DNA of 64,000 nucleotides from Bordetella genomosp. 13. GTDB taxonomy: Bacteria; Pseudomonadota; Gammaproteobacteria; Burkholderiales; Burkholderiaceae_B. The position numbers were made by a program, and so were the translations under genes. This document shows positions 53,760 through 64,000 of this stretch, one piece after another. The DNA lies in NCBI RefSeq assembly GCF_002119665.1, contig NZ_CP021111.1:2232001-2296000 (forward strand). Reading direction: 5' to 3'. The first letter of the stretch is position 1. Each line of letters begins with the position of its first letter. The notes below the pieces were generated by a model. The model did not search any database, was not told the origin of the DNA, and was given only the letters and a program-made list of their open reading frames with translations.

Positions 53760-54158
53760 TCAGGCCGCTTCCTCGACGGGCAGCGCGTAGACGCCCTCGG
53801 CGTCATGCACTTCCTGGCCCGTCAGCGGCGGATTGAATACGCAGATGACGCGCAGCGGCTCCTTGCCGCCGCACAGCCAATGTTCGTCGTGCTCGTTGAG
53901 TGCATACACCACGCCCGGCCCGAGGTCATACGTCTTGCCATCGGCAATCACTTCGATCGAGCCGTCGCCCTCGATGCACCACACGGCCTCGAGATGGTTC
54001 TTGTAGTGGATGTGGGTTCGGGTGCCCGGGAAGATGGTGGTCTCGTGGAACGAGAAACCCATGCCATCCTTCTTGAGCAGCACACGGCGGCTCATCCAGG
54101 TATCGGTGCGGACTTCGTCCTTGGTTCCGATCACATCCTTGACGTTGCGTACGATCAT
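53760..54158 (-). CDS. ectC: L-ectoine synthase
   Basis: Cupin-fold enzyme that closes the ring of N-gamma-acetyl-diaminobutyrate to form ectoine. 132 residues, normal length. The motifs MIVRNVKDVIGT, GFSFHETTIFPGT and NHLEAVWCIEGDGSIE are diagnostic. Its ATG overlaps the ectB stop (ATGA). Confidence 0.97.
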   Translation of the reverse strand: MIVRNVKDVIGTKDEVRTDTWMSRRVLLKKDGMGFSFHETTIFPGTRTHIHYKNHLEAVWCIEGDGSIEVIADGKTYDLGPGVVYALNEHDEHWLCGGKEPLRVICVFNPPLTGQEVHDAEGVYALPVEEAA

Positions 54159-55462
54159 CGACGTTTTCCTCCAAAGTTGAGCACGCGGGCGGGTTGGGCC
54201 GAATCGGCCAGGGCGTCGGCCACACTGGCCTCGATCACGTCCAGGCCGCGGGTCAGCAGTTCGTCTTCGATCGTCAGCGCGGGCAGCAGCTTCAGCACTT
54301 CGTCATGCGCGCCCGACGTCTCGATGACCACGCCGCGCTCGAAGGCCTTGCGGGCAATGCGATTGGCCAGGTCCGGCTGCGAGGCGGTGACCAGGCCCTG
54401 GATCAGTCCGCGGCCGCGCACCGACAGGCCGGCATTGGGATAGCTGTGCGCCAGGTTCTCCAGCCAGTCGCGCACCAGGCGCTCCTTGCGCTGGATGTCG
54501 GTCGAGAAGGCATCGCTGGCCCAGTAGGTTTCCAACGCGGCCGTGGCGGTGACGAACGCCAGGTTGTTGCCGCGGAACGTGCCGCTGTGCGCGCCCGGCT
54601 TCCACACGTCCAGCTCGGGCTTCATCAACACCAGCGACATGGGCAGGCCGAAACCCGACAGGGACTTCGACAGCGTGATGATGTCGGGGCGGATGCCGGC
54701 CGACTCGAAGCTGAAGAAGCTGCCGGTACGCCCGCAGCCGACCTGGATGTCGTCGACGATCAGCAGCATGTCGTGGCGGCGGCACAGCTTTTCCAGCTCT
54801 TTCAGCCAGCGCAGCGTGGCCACGTTGACGCCGCCCTCGCCCTGCACCGTCTCGACGATCACGCCAGCGGGCTTGTCCAGGCCGCTGCTGGGATCGTCCA
54901 GCATGCGCTCGAGGTAGGCGATCGTGTCGACGTCGGGACCGAAGTAGCCGTCGTACGGCATGAACGTGGTGTTGCCCAGCGCGTAGCCAGCCGCATCGCG
55001 GAACTTCTGGTTGGCGGTGGCCGACAGCGAGCCTCCGGACACGCCATGGAAACCGTGGGTGAACGAGATGATGTTCGGACGGCCCTTGACCTGGCGCGCG
55101 ATCTTCAGCGCGGCCTCGACGGCATTGGTGCCGGTGGGACCCGTGAACTGCAGCGTGTATTGCCAGTTGCGCGGCTTCAGCAGCACCCGGTCCACGGTTT
55201 CAAGGAAACGCTTCTTGGCGCTGGTGGCCATGTCCAGGCCGTGCACGACTCCGTCGGAATGCAGATACTCGACCAGCTTTTCCTTGAAGACGGGATTGTT
55301 GTGACCGTAGTTCAGCGTACCTGCACCACTGAAGAAGTCGATGTACTCGGTGCCTTCCTCGTCGATAAGCACCGAGCCTCGGGCCTGATTAAATATCACC
55401 GGGAACGACCGGATGTAGCCCCGCACTTCCGACTCCATCCGGTCAAATATCTTCAAGTCCAT
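54155..55462 (-). CDS. ectB: Diaminobutyrate-2-oxoglutarate transaminase
   Basis: PLP enzyme that makes L-2,4-diaminobutyrate from aspartate semialdehyde. 435 residues. Typical blocks are DFFSGAGTLNYGHNNP, VIVETVQGEGGVN, LLIVDDIQVGCGRTGSFFSF and the PLP-lysine region TLSKSLSGFGLP. It follows ectA after 100 bp and overlaps ectC. Confidence 0.97.
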   Translation of the reverse strand: MDLKIFDRMESEVRGYIRSFPVIFNQARGSVLIDEEGTEYIDFFSGAGTLNYGHNNPVFKEKLVEYLHSDGVVHGLDMATSAKKRFLETVDRVLLKPRNWQYTLQFTGPTGTNAVEAALKIARQVKGRPNIISFTHGFHGVSGGSLSATANQKFRDAAGYALGNTTFMPYDGYFGPDVDTIAYLERMLDDPSSGLDKPAGVIVETVQGEGGVNVATLRWLKELEKLCRRHDMLLIVDDIQVGCGRTGSFFSFESAGIRPDIITLSKSLSGFGLPMSLVLMKPELDVWKPGAHSGTFRGNNLAFVTATAALETYWASDAFSTDIQRKERLVRDWLENLAHSYPNAGLSVRGRGLIQGLVTASQPDLANRIARKAFERGVVIETSGAHDEVLKLLPALTIEDELLTRGLDVIEASVADALADSAQPARVLNFGGKRR

Positions 55463-55562
55463 GGCAACTTTCTCCTTGTAGCGTTGGTTGTCAGGCGAAC
55501 GAGTCCCCTGCCGGCGGGCCCGACCGGGCGCCGGACGAGGTACGTCCAGTTATGGAAAGGCG

Positions 55563-56144
55563 TCAGCGCTGCCCAGGCGGGCTTGTGCTGAACGGACCTA
55601 TCTTCAACAGCATTTCGTCGTCGTGGTCAGCCCCTCCGAAGGACTGCCGGTCGAACAGAGGCTGTTCGGCCACGTGGGCCCCGGCCTCGCGGGCCAGGCC
55701 AGTGAAGGTGCGGCGCGAGGCCCGGTTGTCGGGACCGACGGTGGTCTCGATGAAGCGCACGTGCGAGAGGCCCGGGCGCTGCAGCAGTTCGCCCAGCAGC
55801 CGACGCGCGAGGCGCCGGCCGCGGGCACGCGGGTGCACGGCGACCTGCCAGACGAACAAAGTGTCCGGGCGCGCGGGCACGAGGTAAGCGGAAATGAAGC
55901 CGTCGACGTCCCCGCCCGCGCTTTCCGCAACGATGCACGTGGCGGCATGGTGCTCGCACAGCAGCAGGTATGCGTAGAGCGAGTTGACGTCCAGCGGGGG
56001 GCATTCGCCGATCAGGCGGTGGATGGCGGCGCCGTCGTTGCGGCGCGGCTCGCGGAAGGTGTACTGCGTGGCGTCCGTTGCGGACTGGCCGGGGTGAGAA
56101 GCCCCCGTGCCGGTAGGTACTGCATACAGATCGATTTTTTTCAT
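55563..56144 (-). CDS. ectA: Diaminobutyrate acetyltransferase
   Basis: GNAT-family enzyme that acetylates the gamma-amino group of diaminobutyrate. 193 residues. EctA features are [32 protein letters not shown] and the acetyl-CoA loop [15 protein letters not shown]. Its ATG overlaps the stop of the MarR regulator gene (ATGA). Confidence 0.96.
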   Translation of the reverse strand: MKKIDLYAVPTGTGASHPGQSATDATQYTFREPRRNDGAAIHRLIGECPPLDVNSLYAYLLLCEHHAATCIVAESAGGDVDGFISAYLVPARPDTLFVWQVAVHPRARGRRLARRLLGELLQRPGLSHVRFIETTVGPDNRASRRTFTGLAREAGAHVAEQPLFDRQSFGGADHDDEMLLKIGPFSTSPPGQR

Positions 56145-56704
56145 ACGACCAATCCCGATTCTGGCGGCGCTCCACCGGTCGGCACCTCGAGGATGGGGGA
56201 AGCCGGATCGCCATGCGTCTCGATGGCGTGACCTCCCTGCTCCATGAGTGCCACGATGCGCTCCAGCGCCAGGGTGATGGTGGCCTGCTCGAGTTCGGGC
56301 AGGGCGTTCAAGGCATCGGCCAGATGCTTCTGCAGCGGCGAGGGAGCCTCGCTGGCCAGCGTGCGGCCCGCATCCGTGGCCGACACGAACACGATGCGGC
56401 GGTCTTCACGGCCGCGCTCGCGACGGATCAGGCCCTTGTCTTCGAGCCGATCCAGGATGCCCACTACGGTGCTGGGGCTGACGTGGATCTCGCGGCTGAT
56501 GGACGTGGCGGTCATGGGACCGCCCGCGATCACCGTGCGCAGGCACATCAGTTGGGGCGCCGTGATGTGGCTTACCGCCGACAGCTGCCGCGAATGCAGC
56601 GCGATGGAACGCGTGATGCGCCGCAGCGCCCGCAGGATGCGCAGGTCGTACTGCTGCACCGGCGACTGGACGGGCGTGGATTCAACGGGAGCCGAATTAT
56701 TCAT
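56141..56704 (-). CDS. ectR: MarR-family regulator at the head of the ectoine operon
   Basis: 187 residues. The winged helix region ([20 protein letters not shown], then [20 protein letters not shown] and [18 protein letters not shown]) is clearly MarR-type. It is the first gene of the ect operon and translationally coupled to ectA, as with EctR1 regulators described for methylotrophs and other ectoine producers. Two matching palindromes in its promoter region support autorepression. Confidence 0.92.
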   Translation of the reverse strand: MNNSAPVESTPVQSPVQQYDLRILRALRRITRSIALHSRQLSAVSHITAPQLMCLRTVIAGGPMTATSISREIHVSPSTVVGILDRLEDKGLIRRERGREDRRIVFVSATDAGRTLASEAPSPLQKHLADALNALPELEQATITLALERIVALMEQGGHAIETHGDPASPILEVPTGGAPPESGLVV

Positions 56705-56729
56705 GGCAAGAATCAGTTGTGTTCGATTG

Positions 56730-56743
56730 ATTTCTACAGAAAT
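56730..56743. promoter_or_regulatory. Operator 1 of the ectoine operon
   Basis: Perfect palindrome ATTTCT-AC-AGAAAT, overlapping the end of the -10 box and the expected start site of the ect promoter. Binding here would block RNA polymerase. It is a likely site for the MarR protein encoded by the first gene. Confidence 0.75.
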
Positions 56744-56770
56744 GATATGGTCACGAGGCATCGACGTCAA
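56742..56770 (-). promoter_or_regulatory. Promoter of the ectRABCD operon
   Basis: Minus strand -35 TTGACG (56765-56770) and -10 TATCAT (56742-56747) with an optimal 17-bp spacer, 38 bp before the regulator ATG. Close to the sigma-70 consensus. Confidence 0.8.
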
Positions 56771-56786
56771 CCCATCGTAGGCTTTA

Positions 56787-56800
56787 ATTTCCGTAGAAAT
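56787..56800. promoter_or_regulatory. Operator 2 of the ectoine operon
   Basis: ATTTCCGTAGAAAT, the same palindrome as operator 1 with two central changes, 57 bp upstream of it and just behind the -35 box. A pair of sites flanking the promoter would suit cooperative repression. Confidence 0.65.
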
Positions 56801-56946
56801 GCAATAAATTAGGCAAAAATGCGCAGAAGATGTTGCGATTAGCCGCCACGAAAGCGACGTCGTGCCGGCCCGACCGCAACGCGGGCTCGCGCCGATGCGC
56901 CCCGTCGCGGGGCTGTCCGGGCGCGGCGCACCGCGATTGTGCAAAC

Positions 56947-56978
56947 AAAAAGGACGGGCAGTCGAAACCGCTCCGTCC
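56947..56978 (-). terminator. Intrinsic terminator of parC
   Basis: On the minus strand GGACGG and CCGTCC close a stem whose loop may fold further; TTTTTGTTTG follows. 49 bp past the parC stop. Confidence 0.7.
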
Positions 56979-57027
56979 CTTGCGACGCTGCGCCGGCACG
57001 CCCTGACGATTGGTTACCGCCGGCGTG

Positions 57028-59343
57028 TCAGCCGAATACCGGCGACAGCACCGGCTGCTTCGGCCGCACGTCCAGCAAGCGGCCCTTGCGTCCGCGCTTG
57101 CCGACGTACGGCGCCAGGCTCGCGCCCGCCAGAATGTCCTCGGTCTGCTTGTTGCGGTAGATGCCGGCGGCGCGCAGTCCGCGCGCGCCGATGGGCACGA
57201 CCTGCTGCACGCCGTCGCTGGCGTCCAGGCCCATCAACACGGTGCCGCGCCCGCCCCCCGGCTGGTTCTTGACCTCGTCCAGCCCAATGACGAGGAACTT
57301 GCCCTTGGCCGACAGCAGCGCCAGTTGCTGCGCGCCGTCGAACAGGGGCACGGGACGCAGCAGCTCGTCCTGCGCCTCCAGCGACACGAACTGCTTGCCC
57401 GCCCGCTGGCGGCTGACCATGTCGGACAGCTTGGCCGAGAACCCGTAGCCGCCGCGGGTGGCCAGCAACCAGCGGCTGTCCGGCGCGGCCACCAGCATGT
57501 GCGCGATGCGGCTGCCCGAGCCCAGGTCGATCATGGTGGTGACGGGTTGGCCATCGCCGCGCGCCGAAGGCAGTCCGGACACCGCTACCGTATAGGCCCG
57601 GCCGTTGTCGCCCAGCGCGATCAGCGTGTCCGTGGTGCGGCACTCGAAGGCGCCGTACAGGTCGTCGCCCTGCTTGAAGGTGAACTGCGAGGCATCGTGG
57701 CCGTGGCCCTGGCGCGCCCGCAGCCAGCCCTTCTGCGACACGATCACCGTGACGGGCTCATCGACCACGCGCGTCTCGAGCACCGCGCGTTCGGCGGGCT
57801 CGATCAGGGTGCGGCGCTCGTCGCCATACTGCTTGGCGTCGGCCTCGATCTCTTTCACCAATTGGCGCCGCAGCGATGCGGGATTGTCCAGCAGGTCCTG
57901 CAGACGCAGCAGCTCGGCGCGCTTGTCGGCAAGTTCCTGCTCGATCTTGATGCCTTCGAGGCGAGCCAGCTGGCGCAGGCGCATCTCGAGGATGTCCTCG
58001 GCCTGCCGCTCGGTCAGCTTGAAGCGCTGCATCAGCGCGGCGCGCGGCTCGTCGGATTCGCGGATGGTCTGGATGACCTCGTCCACGTTCAGGTACACCA
58101 CCATGCGCCCTTCGAGCACGTGGATGCGGTCGCTGACCTTGTCCACGCGATGGCGCGTGCGGCGCACTACCGTGTCGGTACGGAACTGCACCCACTCCTG
58201 CAGGATCGCGCGCAGCCCCTTCTGGCGCGGCCGGCCGTCCAGGCCGATGCACACCAGGTTGATGGGCACGTTGTTTTCCATGCTGGTCTGGGCCAGCAGG
58301 GTGTTCACGAACTCGTCGCGATCGACCTTGGAGGTCTTGGGCTCGAACACCAGGCGCACCGCGGCGTCCTTGCCTGACTCGTCGCGCACGGCATCCAGCA
58401 GGCTCAGCATGACCGCCTTGGCCTGCTGCTGTTCGGGCGTCAGGCTCTTCTTGCCCGCGCGCACCTTGGGATTGGTGATCTCTTCGATTTCCTCGAGCAC
58501 GCGCTGGCACGAGGCGCCGGGCGGCAGCTCGTGCACCACCAGCTGCCACTGGCCGCGCGCCAGTTCCTCGAACTGCCAGCGCGCCCGGGCCTTCAGCGAG
58601 CCGCGCCCGCTGGCGTAGATGTCGGCGATGTCGGCGGCCGGCGTGATGATCTGGCCGCCGCCCGTGAAGTCGGGTCCGGGCACCAGCTGGGCCAGCGCCG
58701 CGTCGTCCAGGTTGGGATGGCGGATCAGTTCGACGCAGGCACGCGCCACTTCGCGCAGGTTGTGCGGCGGCACTTCGGTGGCCATGCCGACCGCGATGCC
58801 CGATGCGCCGTTCAGCAGCATCATGGGCAGGCGCGCCGGCAGCTGCTGCGGCTCTTCATGGCTGCCGTCGTAGTTGGGCACGAAATCGACCGTGCCCTCG
58901 TCCAGTTCGTCCAGCAGCAGGCGCGCGATGGGCGTGAGGCGCGCCTCGGTGTACCGCATGGCCGCGGCGTTGTCGCCATCGCGCGAACCGAAGTTGCCCT
59001 GCCCGTCGATAAGGGGATAGCGCAGCGTGAAGGTCTGCGCCATGCGCACCATGGCATCGTAGGCCGCCTGGTCGCCGTGCGGATGGTATTTGCCCAGCAC
59101 GTCGCCCACCACCCGGGCGGACTTGACGGGCTTGGCCCCGCCGCCCAGCCCCATGGCCTGCATGGCATACAGGATGCGCCGCTGCACGGGCTTCTGGCCG
59201 TCGCCCACGTCGGGCAGCGCGCGGCCGCGCACCACGGAAACGGCATAGTCAAGATAGGCCTGCTCGGCGTAGGCGCCCAGCGTGATGGCCGCGCCATCGT
59301 CCGGCGCGGCGTTGAACAGGTCTGGTTGATTCGTGTCGGTCAT
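57028..59343 (-). CDS. parC: DNA topoisomerase IV subunit A
   Basis: Breakage-reunion subunit that decatenates chromosomes. 771 residues. The catalytic Tyr lies in [13 protein letters not shown], and the N-terminus, long coiled region and C-terminal blades are complete. In the quinolone-determining region the sequence is [14 protein letters not shown], so the positions of E. coli Ser80 and Glu84 hold Gln and Asp. It lies 140 bp after parE with a REP-like element between. Confidence 0.96.
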   Translation of the reverse strand: MTDTNQPDLFNAAPDDGAAITLGAYAEQAYLDYAVSVVRGRALPDVGDGQKPVQRRILYAMQAMGLGGGAKPVKSARVVGDVLGKYHPHGDQAAYDAMVRMAQTFTLRYPLIDGQGNFGSRDGDNAAAMRYTEARLTPIARLLLDELDEGTVDFVPNYDGSHEEPQQLPARLPMMLLNGASGIAVGMATEVPPHNLREVARACVELIRHPNLDDAALAQLVPGPDFTGGGQIITPAADIADIYASGRGSLKARARWQFEELARGQWQLVVHELPPGASCQRVLEEIEEITNPKVRAGKKSLTPEQQQAKAVMLSLLDAVRDESGKDAAVRLVFEPKTSKVDRDEFVNTLLAQTSMENNVPINLVCIGLDGRPRQKGLRAILQEWVQFRTDTVVRRTRHRVDKVSDRIHVLEGRMVVYLNVDEVIQTIRESDEPRAALMQRFKLTERQAEDILEMRLRQLARLEGIKIEQELADKRAELLRLQDLLDNPASLRRQLVKEIEADAKQYGDERRTLIEPAERAVLETRVVDEPVTVIVSQKGWLRARQGHGHDASQFTFKQGDDLYGAFECRTTDTLIALGDNGRAYTVAVSGLPSARGDGQPVTTMIDLGSGSRIAHMLVAAPDSRWLLATRGGYGFSAKLSDMVSRQRAGKQFVSLEAQDELLRPVPLFDGAQQLALLSAKGKFLVIGLDEVKNQPGGGRGTVLMGLDASDGVQQVVPIGARGLRAAGIYRNKQTEDILAGASLAPYVGKRGRKGRLLDVRPKQPVLSPVFG

Positions 59344-59412
59344 ATCGTTTGTCCATCGCCCCTACGCGGCACCCGCGCCGCATGAAACAGGCGCCACTCG
59401 ATCGAGGGCACA

Positions 59413-59475
59413 GCGGACCGGGCTCCGCCGGTCCGCCAGTGCCGCCCCCCTGGGGGGGCGCGCGTCAGCGCGTAG
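59413..59475. repeat. REP-like palindromic element between parE and parC
   Basis: A 9-bp perfect stem GCGGACCGG / CCGGTCCGC (59413-59436), a GCCCCCC/GGGGGGC palindrome (59444-59459) and CGCG...CGCG follow in tandem just after parE. The composite looks like the short palindromic elements scattered between genes in Bordetella and Achromobacter. Copy number cannot be judged from one window. Confidence 0.6.
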
Positions 59476-59483
59476 GGGGGGGG

Positions 59484-61448
<1,965 letters not shown>

Positions 61449-61645
61449 GTTATCCCCAGGATCTGTGGAAAAAAACCGACATTTTAAGGACACGCGCCCA
61501 ATTGGCGCGGTTCCCGGTGGGATGCGCAGGTCCTGAGCAGCCCGGGATTCGGTACCATGGAACTCGCGGCCGGCTCCGATCATTGCGGCCGCCGACGCGC
61601 CGCAACATCCTACACAAAAGCGGCGAACGCTGTTGTTATCGACAG

Positions 61646-61654
61646 TGGTATGCT
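61646..61654 (+). promoter_or_regulatory. Extended -10 upstream of trxA
   Basis: TGGTATGCT (TGn plus TATGCT), 84 bp before the trxA ATG in the 289-bp gap divergent from parE. The -35 region is weak. On the other strand TAAAAT (61481-61486) may serve parE. Nothing else in this gap is supported. Confidence 0.45.
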
Positions 61655-61737
61655 TTCACCATTGCAACCAACAAGAACGGCGGTCCGCATGGCGCATGCC
61701 TTGGCACGGATCCACGCCGCTGAACCCGAGAAACACC

Positions 61738-62064
61738 ATGAGCGAGCAAATCAAGAACGTCAGTGACGCCAGCTTCGACAGCGACGTGCTCAAGTCGGGC
61801 CAGCCCGTGCTGGTCGACTACTGGGCGGCCTGGTGTGGCCCCTGCAAGATGATCGCCCCCATCCTGGAAGAAGTCGCCACCGAGTACGCCGGCCGCCTCA
61901 CCGTGGCCAAGCTCAACGTCGACGAAAACCAGGACACCGCTGCCAAGTACGGCATCCGCGGCATTCCCACGCTGATGCTGTTCAAGGACGGCCAGGCCGC
62001 CGCCACCAAGGTGGGCGCCCTGTCGAAGTCGCAACTTACTGCATTCCTCGACAGCGCGTTGTAA
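61738..62064 (+). CDS. trxA: Thioredoxin
   Basis: 108-residue cytoplasmic disulfide reductase with the active site WCGPC ([16 protein letters not shown]) and the cis-proline motif [11 protein letters not shown]. The frame is open further upstream, but the start [10 protein letters not shown] matches the family. It precedes rho, the conserved trxA-rho order. Confidence 0.98.
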   Translation: MSEQIKNVSDASFDSDVLKSGQPVLVDYWAAWCGPCKMIAPILEEVATEYAGRLTVAKLNVDENQDTAAKYGIRGIPTLMLFKDGQAAATKVGALSKSQLTAFLDSAL

Positions 62065-62092
62065 ACTCCGGGGGCAGCTATTAACGCACGGC

Positions 62093-62110
62093 GCCGCCCG
62101 CCCGGGCGGC
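62093..62110 (+). terminator. Strong hairpin between trxA and rho
   Basis: GCCGCCCG-CC-CGGGCGGC, 28 bp after trxA. No T tract follows, so it may act as an attenuator or mRNA 3' end barrier. Confidence 0.45.
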
Positions 62111-62193
62111 GTCCAGTCTCCCAAAAATAATCGCTACCGCGTGGGCGCATCCGACGCCTGCCAACCCATTCTTCTCTCCCCCCTCTCACCGCA

Positions 62194-63450
62194 ATGCACC
62201 TCAATGAACTGAAGGCGCTGCACGTATCGCAGTTGCTGGAAATGGCCGCTGGCCTGGAAATCGAGAACGCCAACCGCCTGCGCAAGCAGGAACTGATGTT
62301 CGCCATCATGAAGCGGCGCGCCAAGCAGGGCGAGCAGATCTTCGGCGACGGCGTGCTCGAAGTCCTGCCCGACGGCTTCGGCTTCCTGCGGTCGCCCGAG
62401 ACGTCGTACCTGGCCAGCACGGACGACATCTACATCTCGCCCTCGCAGATCCGCCGCTTCAACCTGCATACCGGCGATTCCATCGAGGGTGAAGTGCGCG
62501 TGCCCAAGGACGGCGAGCGCTATTTCGCGCTGGTCAAGGTCGACAAGATCAACGGGGCCGCCCCCGAGTCGATCAAGCACCGCATCATGTTCGAGAACCT
62601 GACGCCGCTGCATCCGAACCAGCCGCTGCGCCTCGAACGCGACATCAAGAGCGAGGAGAACCTGACCGGCCGCATCCTCGACATCTTCGCCCCCATCGGC
62701 AAGGGCCAGCGCGGCCTGATCGTGGCCAGCCCGAAGTCCGGCAAGACGGTGATGATGCAGCACATCGCGCATGCCATCACCACCAACTATCCCGACGCCG
62801 TCATGATCGTCCTGCTGGTCGACGAGCGCCCCGAGGAAGTGACCGAAATGCAGCGCACGGTGCGCGGCGAAGTGGTGGCATCGACGTTCGACGAACCGGC
62901 CACCCGCCACGTGCAGGTGGCCGAGATGGTCATCGAGAAGGCCAAGCGCCTGGTCGAAATGAAAAAGGACGTGGTGATCCTGCTCGACTCGATCACCCGC
63001 CTGGCCCGCGCGTACAACACCGTGGTCCCCGCCTCGGGCAAGGTGCTCACCGGCGGCGTCGACGCCAACGCCCTGCAGCGTCCCAAGCGCTTCTTCGGCG
63101 CGGCGCGCAACCTCGAGGAAGGCGGCTCGCTCACCATCCTGGGCACCGCGCTGATCGAGACCGGCAGCCGCATGGACGAAGTCATCTACGAAGAATTCAA
63201 GGGCACCGGCAACTCCGAAGTCCACCTCGAGCGCCGCCTGGCCGAGAAGCGGGTCTACCCGTCCATCAACCTCAACAAGTCGGGCACGCGCCGCGAAGAG
63301 CTGCTGATCAAGCCCGAGCTGCTGCAGAAGGTGTGGGTGCTGCGCAAGTTCATCCACGACATGGACGAAGTCCAGTCGATGGAATTCATCCTGGACAAGA
63401 TGCGCGCCACGAAGACCAATTCCGAGTTCTTCGACATGATGAAGAAGTAA
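62194..63450 (+). CDS. rho: Transcription termination factor Rho
   Basis: Hexameric RNA helicase. 418 residues. The N-terminal helical and cold-shock-like RNA-binding domains ([15 protein letters not shown]), Walker A ([11 protein letters not shown]), Walker B ([16 protein letters not shown]), the Q-loop and R-loop region are complete. The leader is C-rich with little purine, which suits the Rho autoregulation known in E. coli. No clear ribosome binding site is seen. Confidence 0.98.
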   Translation: MHLNELKALHVSQLLEMAAGLEIENANRLRKQELMFAIMKRRAKQGEQIFGDGVLEVLPDGFGFLRSPETSYLASTDDIYISPSQIRRFNLHTGDSIEGEVRVPKDGERYFALVKVDKINGAAPESIKHRIMFENLTPLHPNQPLRLERDIKSEENLTGRILDIFAPIGKGQRGLIVASPKSGKTVMMQHIAHAITTNYPDAVMIVLLVDERPEEVTEMQRTVRGEVVASTFDEPATRHVQVAEMVIEKAKRLVEMKKDVVILLDSITRLARAYNTVVPASGKVLTGGVDANALQRPKRFFGAARNLEEGGSLTILGTALIETGSRMDEVIYEEFKGTGNSEVHLERRLAEKRVYPSINLNKSGTRREELLIKPELLQKVWVLRKFIHDMDEVQSMEFILDKMRATKTNSEFFDMMKK

Positions 63451-63453
63451 GAC

Positions 63454-63496
63454 GGCGACGCGCGACATGCCGCTCATCGCGGCATGCCGCGTCGCC
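63454..63496. terminator. Long hairpin between convergent rho and the yhdP-like gene
   Basis: Outer stem GGCGACGCG/CGCGTCGCC and inner stem CATGCCGC/GCGGCATG with a 5-nt loop and a small bulge. It begins 3 bp after the rho stop and could end transcription from both sides, though no T tract is seen. Confidence 0.6.
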
Positions 63497-63569
63497 CCTG
63501 CCGCGGCCGCTCCTGCCCGGGGCGGCGCGGACGCCCCACCCCGCTGTCACTGTCCCGGGGTTCGCGGGA

Positions 63570-64000
63570 TCAAGGTTCCACCCAGGCTTCCTGCTGCCGC
63601 GCGGGCGTCGTCGCGCGCGGCGCGCGCGACTCCACCGCCTCGATCTTCGGATCGTCCCAACTGCCCGTGACCTTGTATTCGGCCGTCATGGCTTCGGCCA
63701 GCGGCTGCTTCAGCAGCCACTGCGTGACGAAGGCGCCCAGGCCCAGCAGCGGATTGACGGCCAGCGCCGTCACCACCGCCGCACCGCTGGCATCCAGGTT
63801 CGGAATCACTACCGCGCGCATGTCCCAGCTTTCCGCCACCAGGTCGGCCGTGCCGCCCAGCACCACCGCGGCCACGGGGCCGTTGATCTTGTAGCCCTCG
63901 GTGCTGGCCACGCCGTTGCTGACCTTCATCGTGCCGCGCACGGTGTCGAACGGGAAACCCTCGCGCAGCACGCCGGTCGGGTTCAGGTCCAGCTTGGCCA
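63570..64000 (-). CDS. YhdP-like AsmA-family protein, C-terminal part only
   Basis: The last 143 or so residues of a large membrane-anchored AsmA-like protein (TIGR02099/YhdP). Visible blocks are NGPVAAVVLGGTADLVAESW, then MRAVVIPNLDASGAAVVTAL and GLGAFVTQWLLKQPLAEAM, and the end TGSWDDPKIEAVES. These proteins bridge the periplasm and are implicated in phospholipid transport to the outer membrane. The 5' end lies beyond the right edge; the frame is open to the last base. Confidence 0.85.
   Translation of the reverse strand, partial: AKLDLNPTGVLREGFPFDTVRGTMKVSNGVASTEGYKINGPVAAVVLGGTADLVAESWDMRAVVIPNLDASGAAVVTALAVNPLLGLGAFVTQWLLKQPLAEAMTAEYKVTGSWDDPKIEAVESRAPRATTPARQQEAWVEP

Larger units (their letters stand above)
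56705..57027. other. Gap between the ect regulator gene and parC
   Basis: 323 bp without a gene. The left part, an AT-rich island (about 56705-56830), holds the ect promoter and two operators. The right part is GC-rich and holds the parC terminator at 56947-56978. Nothing else is supported between about 56830 and 56945. Confidence 0.7.

Overview
This window is GC-rich chromosomal DNA of a Bordetella-like betaproteobacterium (Alcaligenaceae). The support is the gene order ndk-rlmN-rodZ-ispG-hisS-yfgM-bamB-der-hisC-hfq-hflX, a 78-residue Hfq, very high G/C at third codon positions, and an ectRABCD cluster. The species cannot be fixed from the sequence alone. I saw no rRNA, tRNA, CRISPR array, insertion sequence or prophage.

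Layout. 1-10.3 kb (minus strand): a housekeeping operon covering nucleotide balance, RNA methylation, isoprenoid precursors, histidyl-tRNA, outer-membrane assembly, ribosome assembly and Hfq, followed by partial hflX. 10.5-13.4 kb (plus): valS. 13.4-25.2 kb (minus): a compact 12-gene operon that looks like a specialised-metabolite locus. In transcription order it encodes a membrane fatty-acid desaturase, a free acyl carrier protein, a cyclopropane-synthase-type methyltransferase, a cytochrome P450, a type II thioesterase, a fatty-acyl-AMP ligase (FAAL), a hotdog thioesterase, an AEC-family transporter, a SyrP-like Fe(II)/2-oxoglutarate oxygenase, a DUF6817-like protein, a mandelate-racemase-type enolase-superfamily enzyme and an Sfp-type phosphopantetheinyl transferase. 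No PKS or NRPS megasynthase is present. This is the best candidate for an undescribed system. 25.3-29.3 kb: lutABC lactate-utilisation genes and a divergent FadR/LldR-type regulator. 29.4-32.4 kb: a MipA/OmpV outer-membrane protein divergent from an OmpR-type two-component system. 32.5-37.4 kb: trmD, rimM, rpsP, a gene remnant, a TusA-like protein and alaS. 37.4-46.5 kb: a reduced type IVb (R64 thin-pilus-like) pilus locus, pilL-N-O-P-Q-R-S-V. 46.8-49.4 kb: an orphan ABC solute-binding protein and a DadA-type dehydrogenase. 49.5-52.7 kb: a ferredoxin reductase, a guanidinium exporter gene behind a probable guanidine-II riboswitch, a MOSC protein and a DUF924 protein. 52.8-56.7 kb: the ectoine/hydroxyectoine operon with its own MarR regulator. 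57-64 kb: parC, parE, trxA, rho and the 3' end of a yhdP-like gene.

How the metabolite locus may work (inference): FAAL activates a free fatty acid and loads it on the ACP, which the local phosphopantetheinyl transferase has converted to its holo form. The desaturase, methyltransferase, P450 and oxygenase modify the ACP-bound chain, the thioesterases edit or release it, and the AEC protein may export it. A 15-bp direct repeat spaced by about two helical turns sits in the leader of this operon and is a candidate regulator site.

The ectoine operon has a textbook promoter whose -10 is overlapped by a palindrome that recurs 57 bp upstream. This fits autoregulation by the MarR protein encoded by the first gene.
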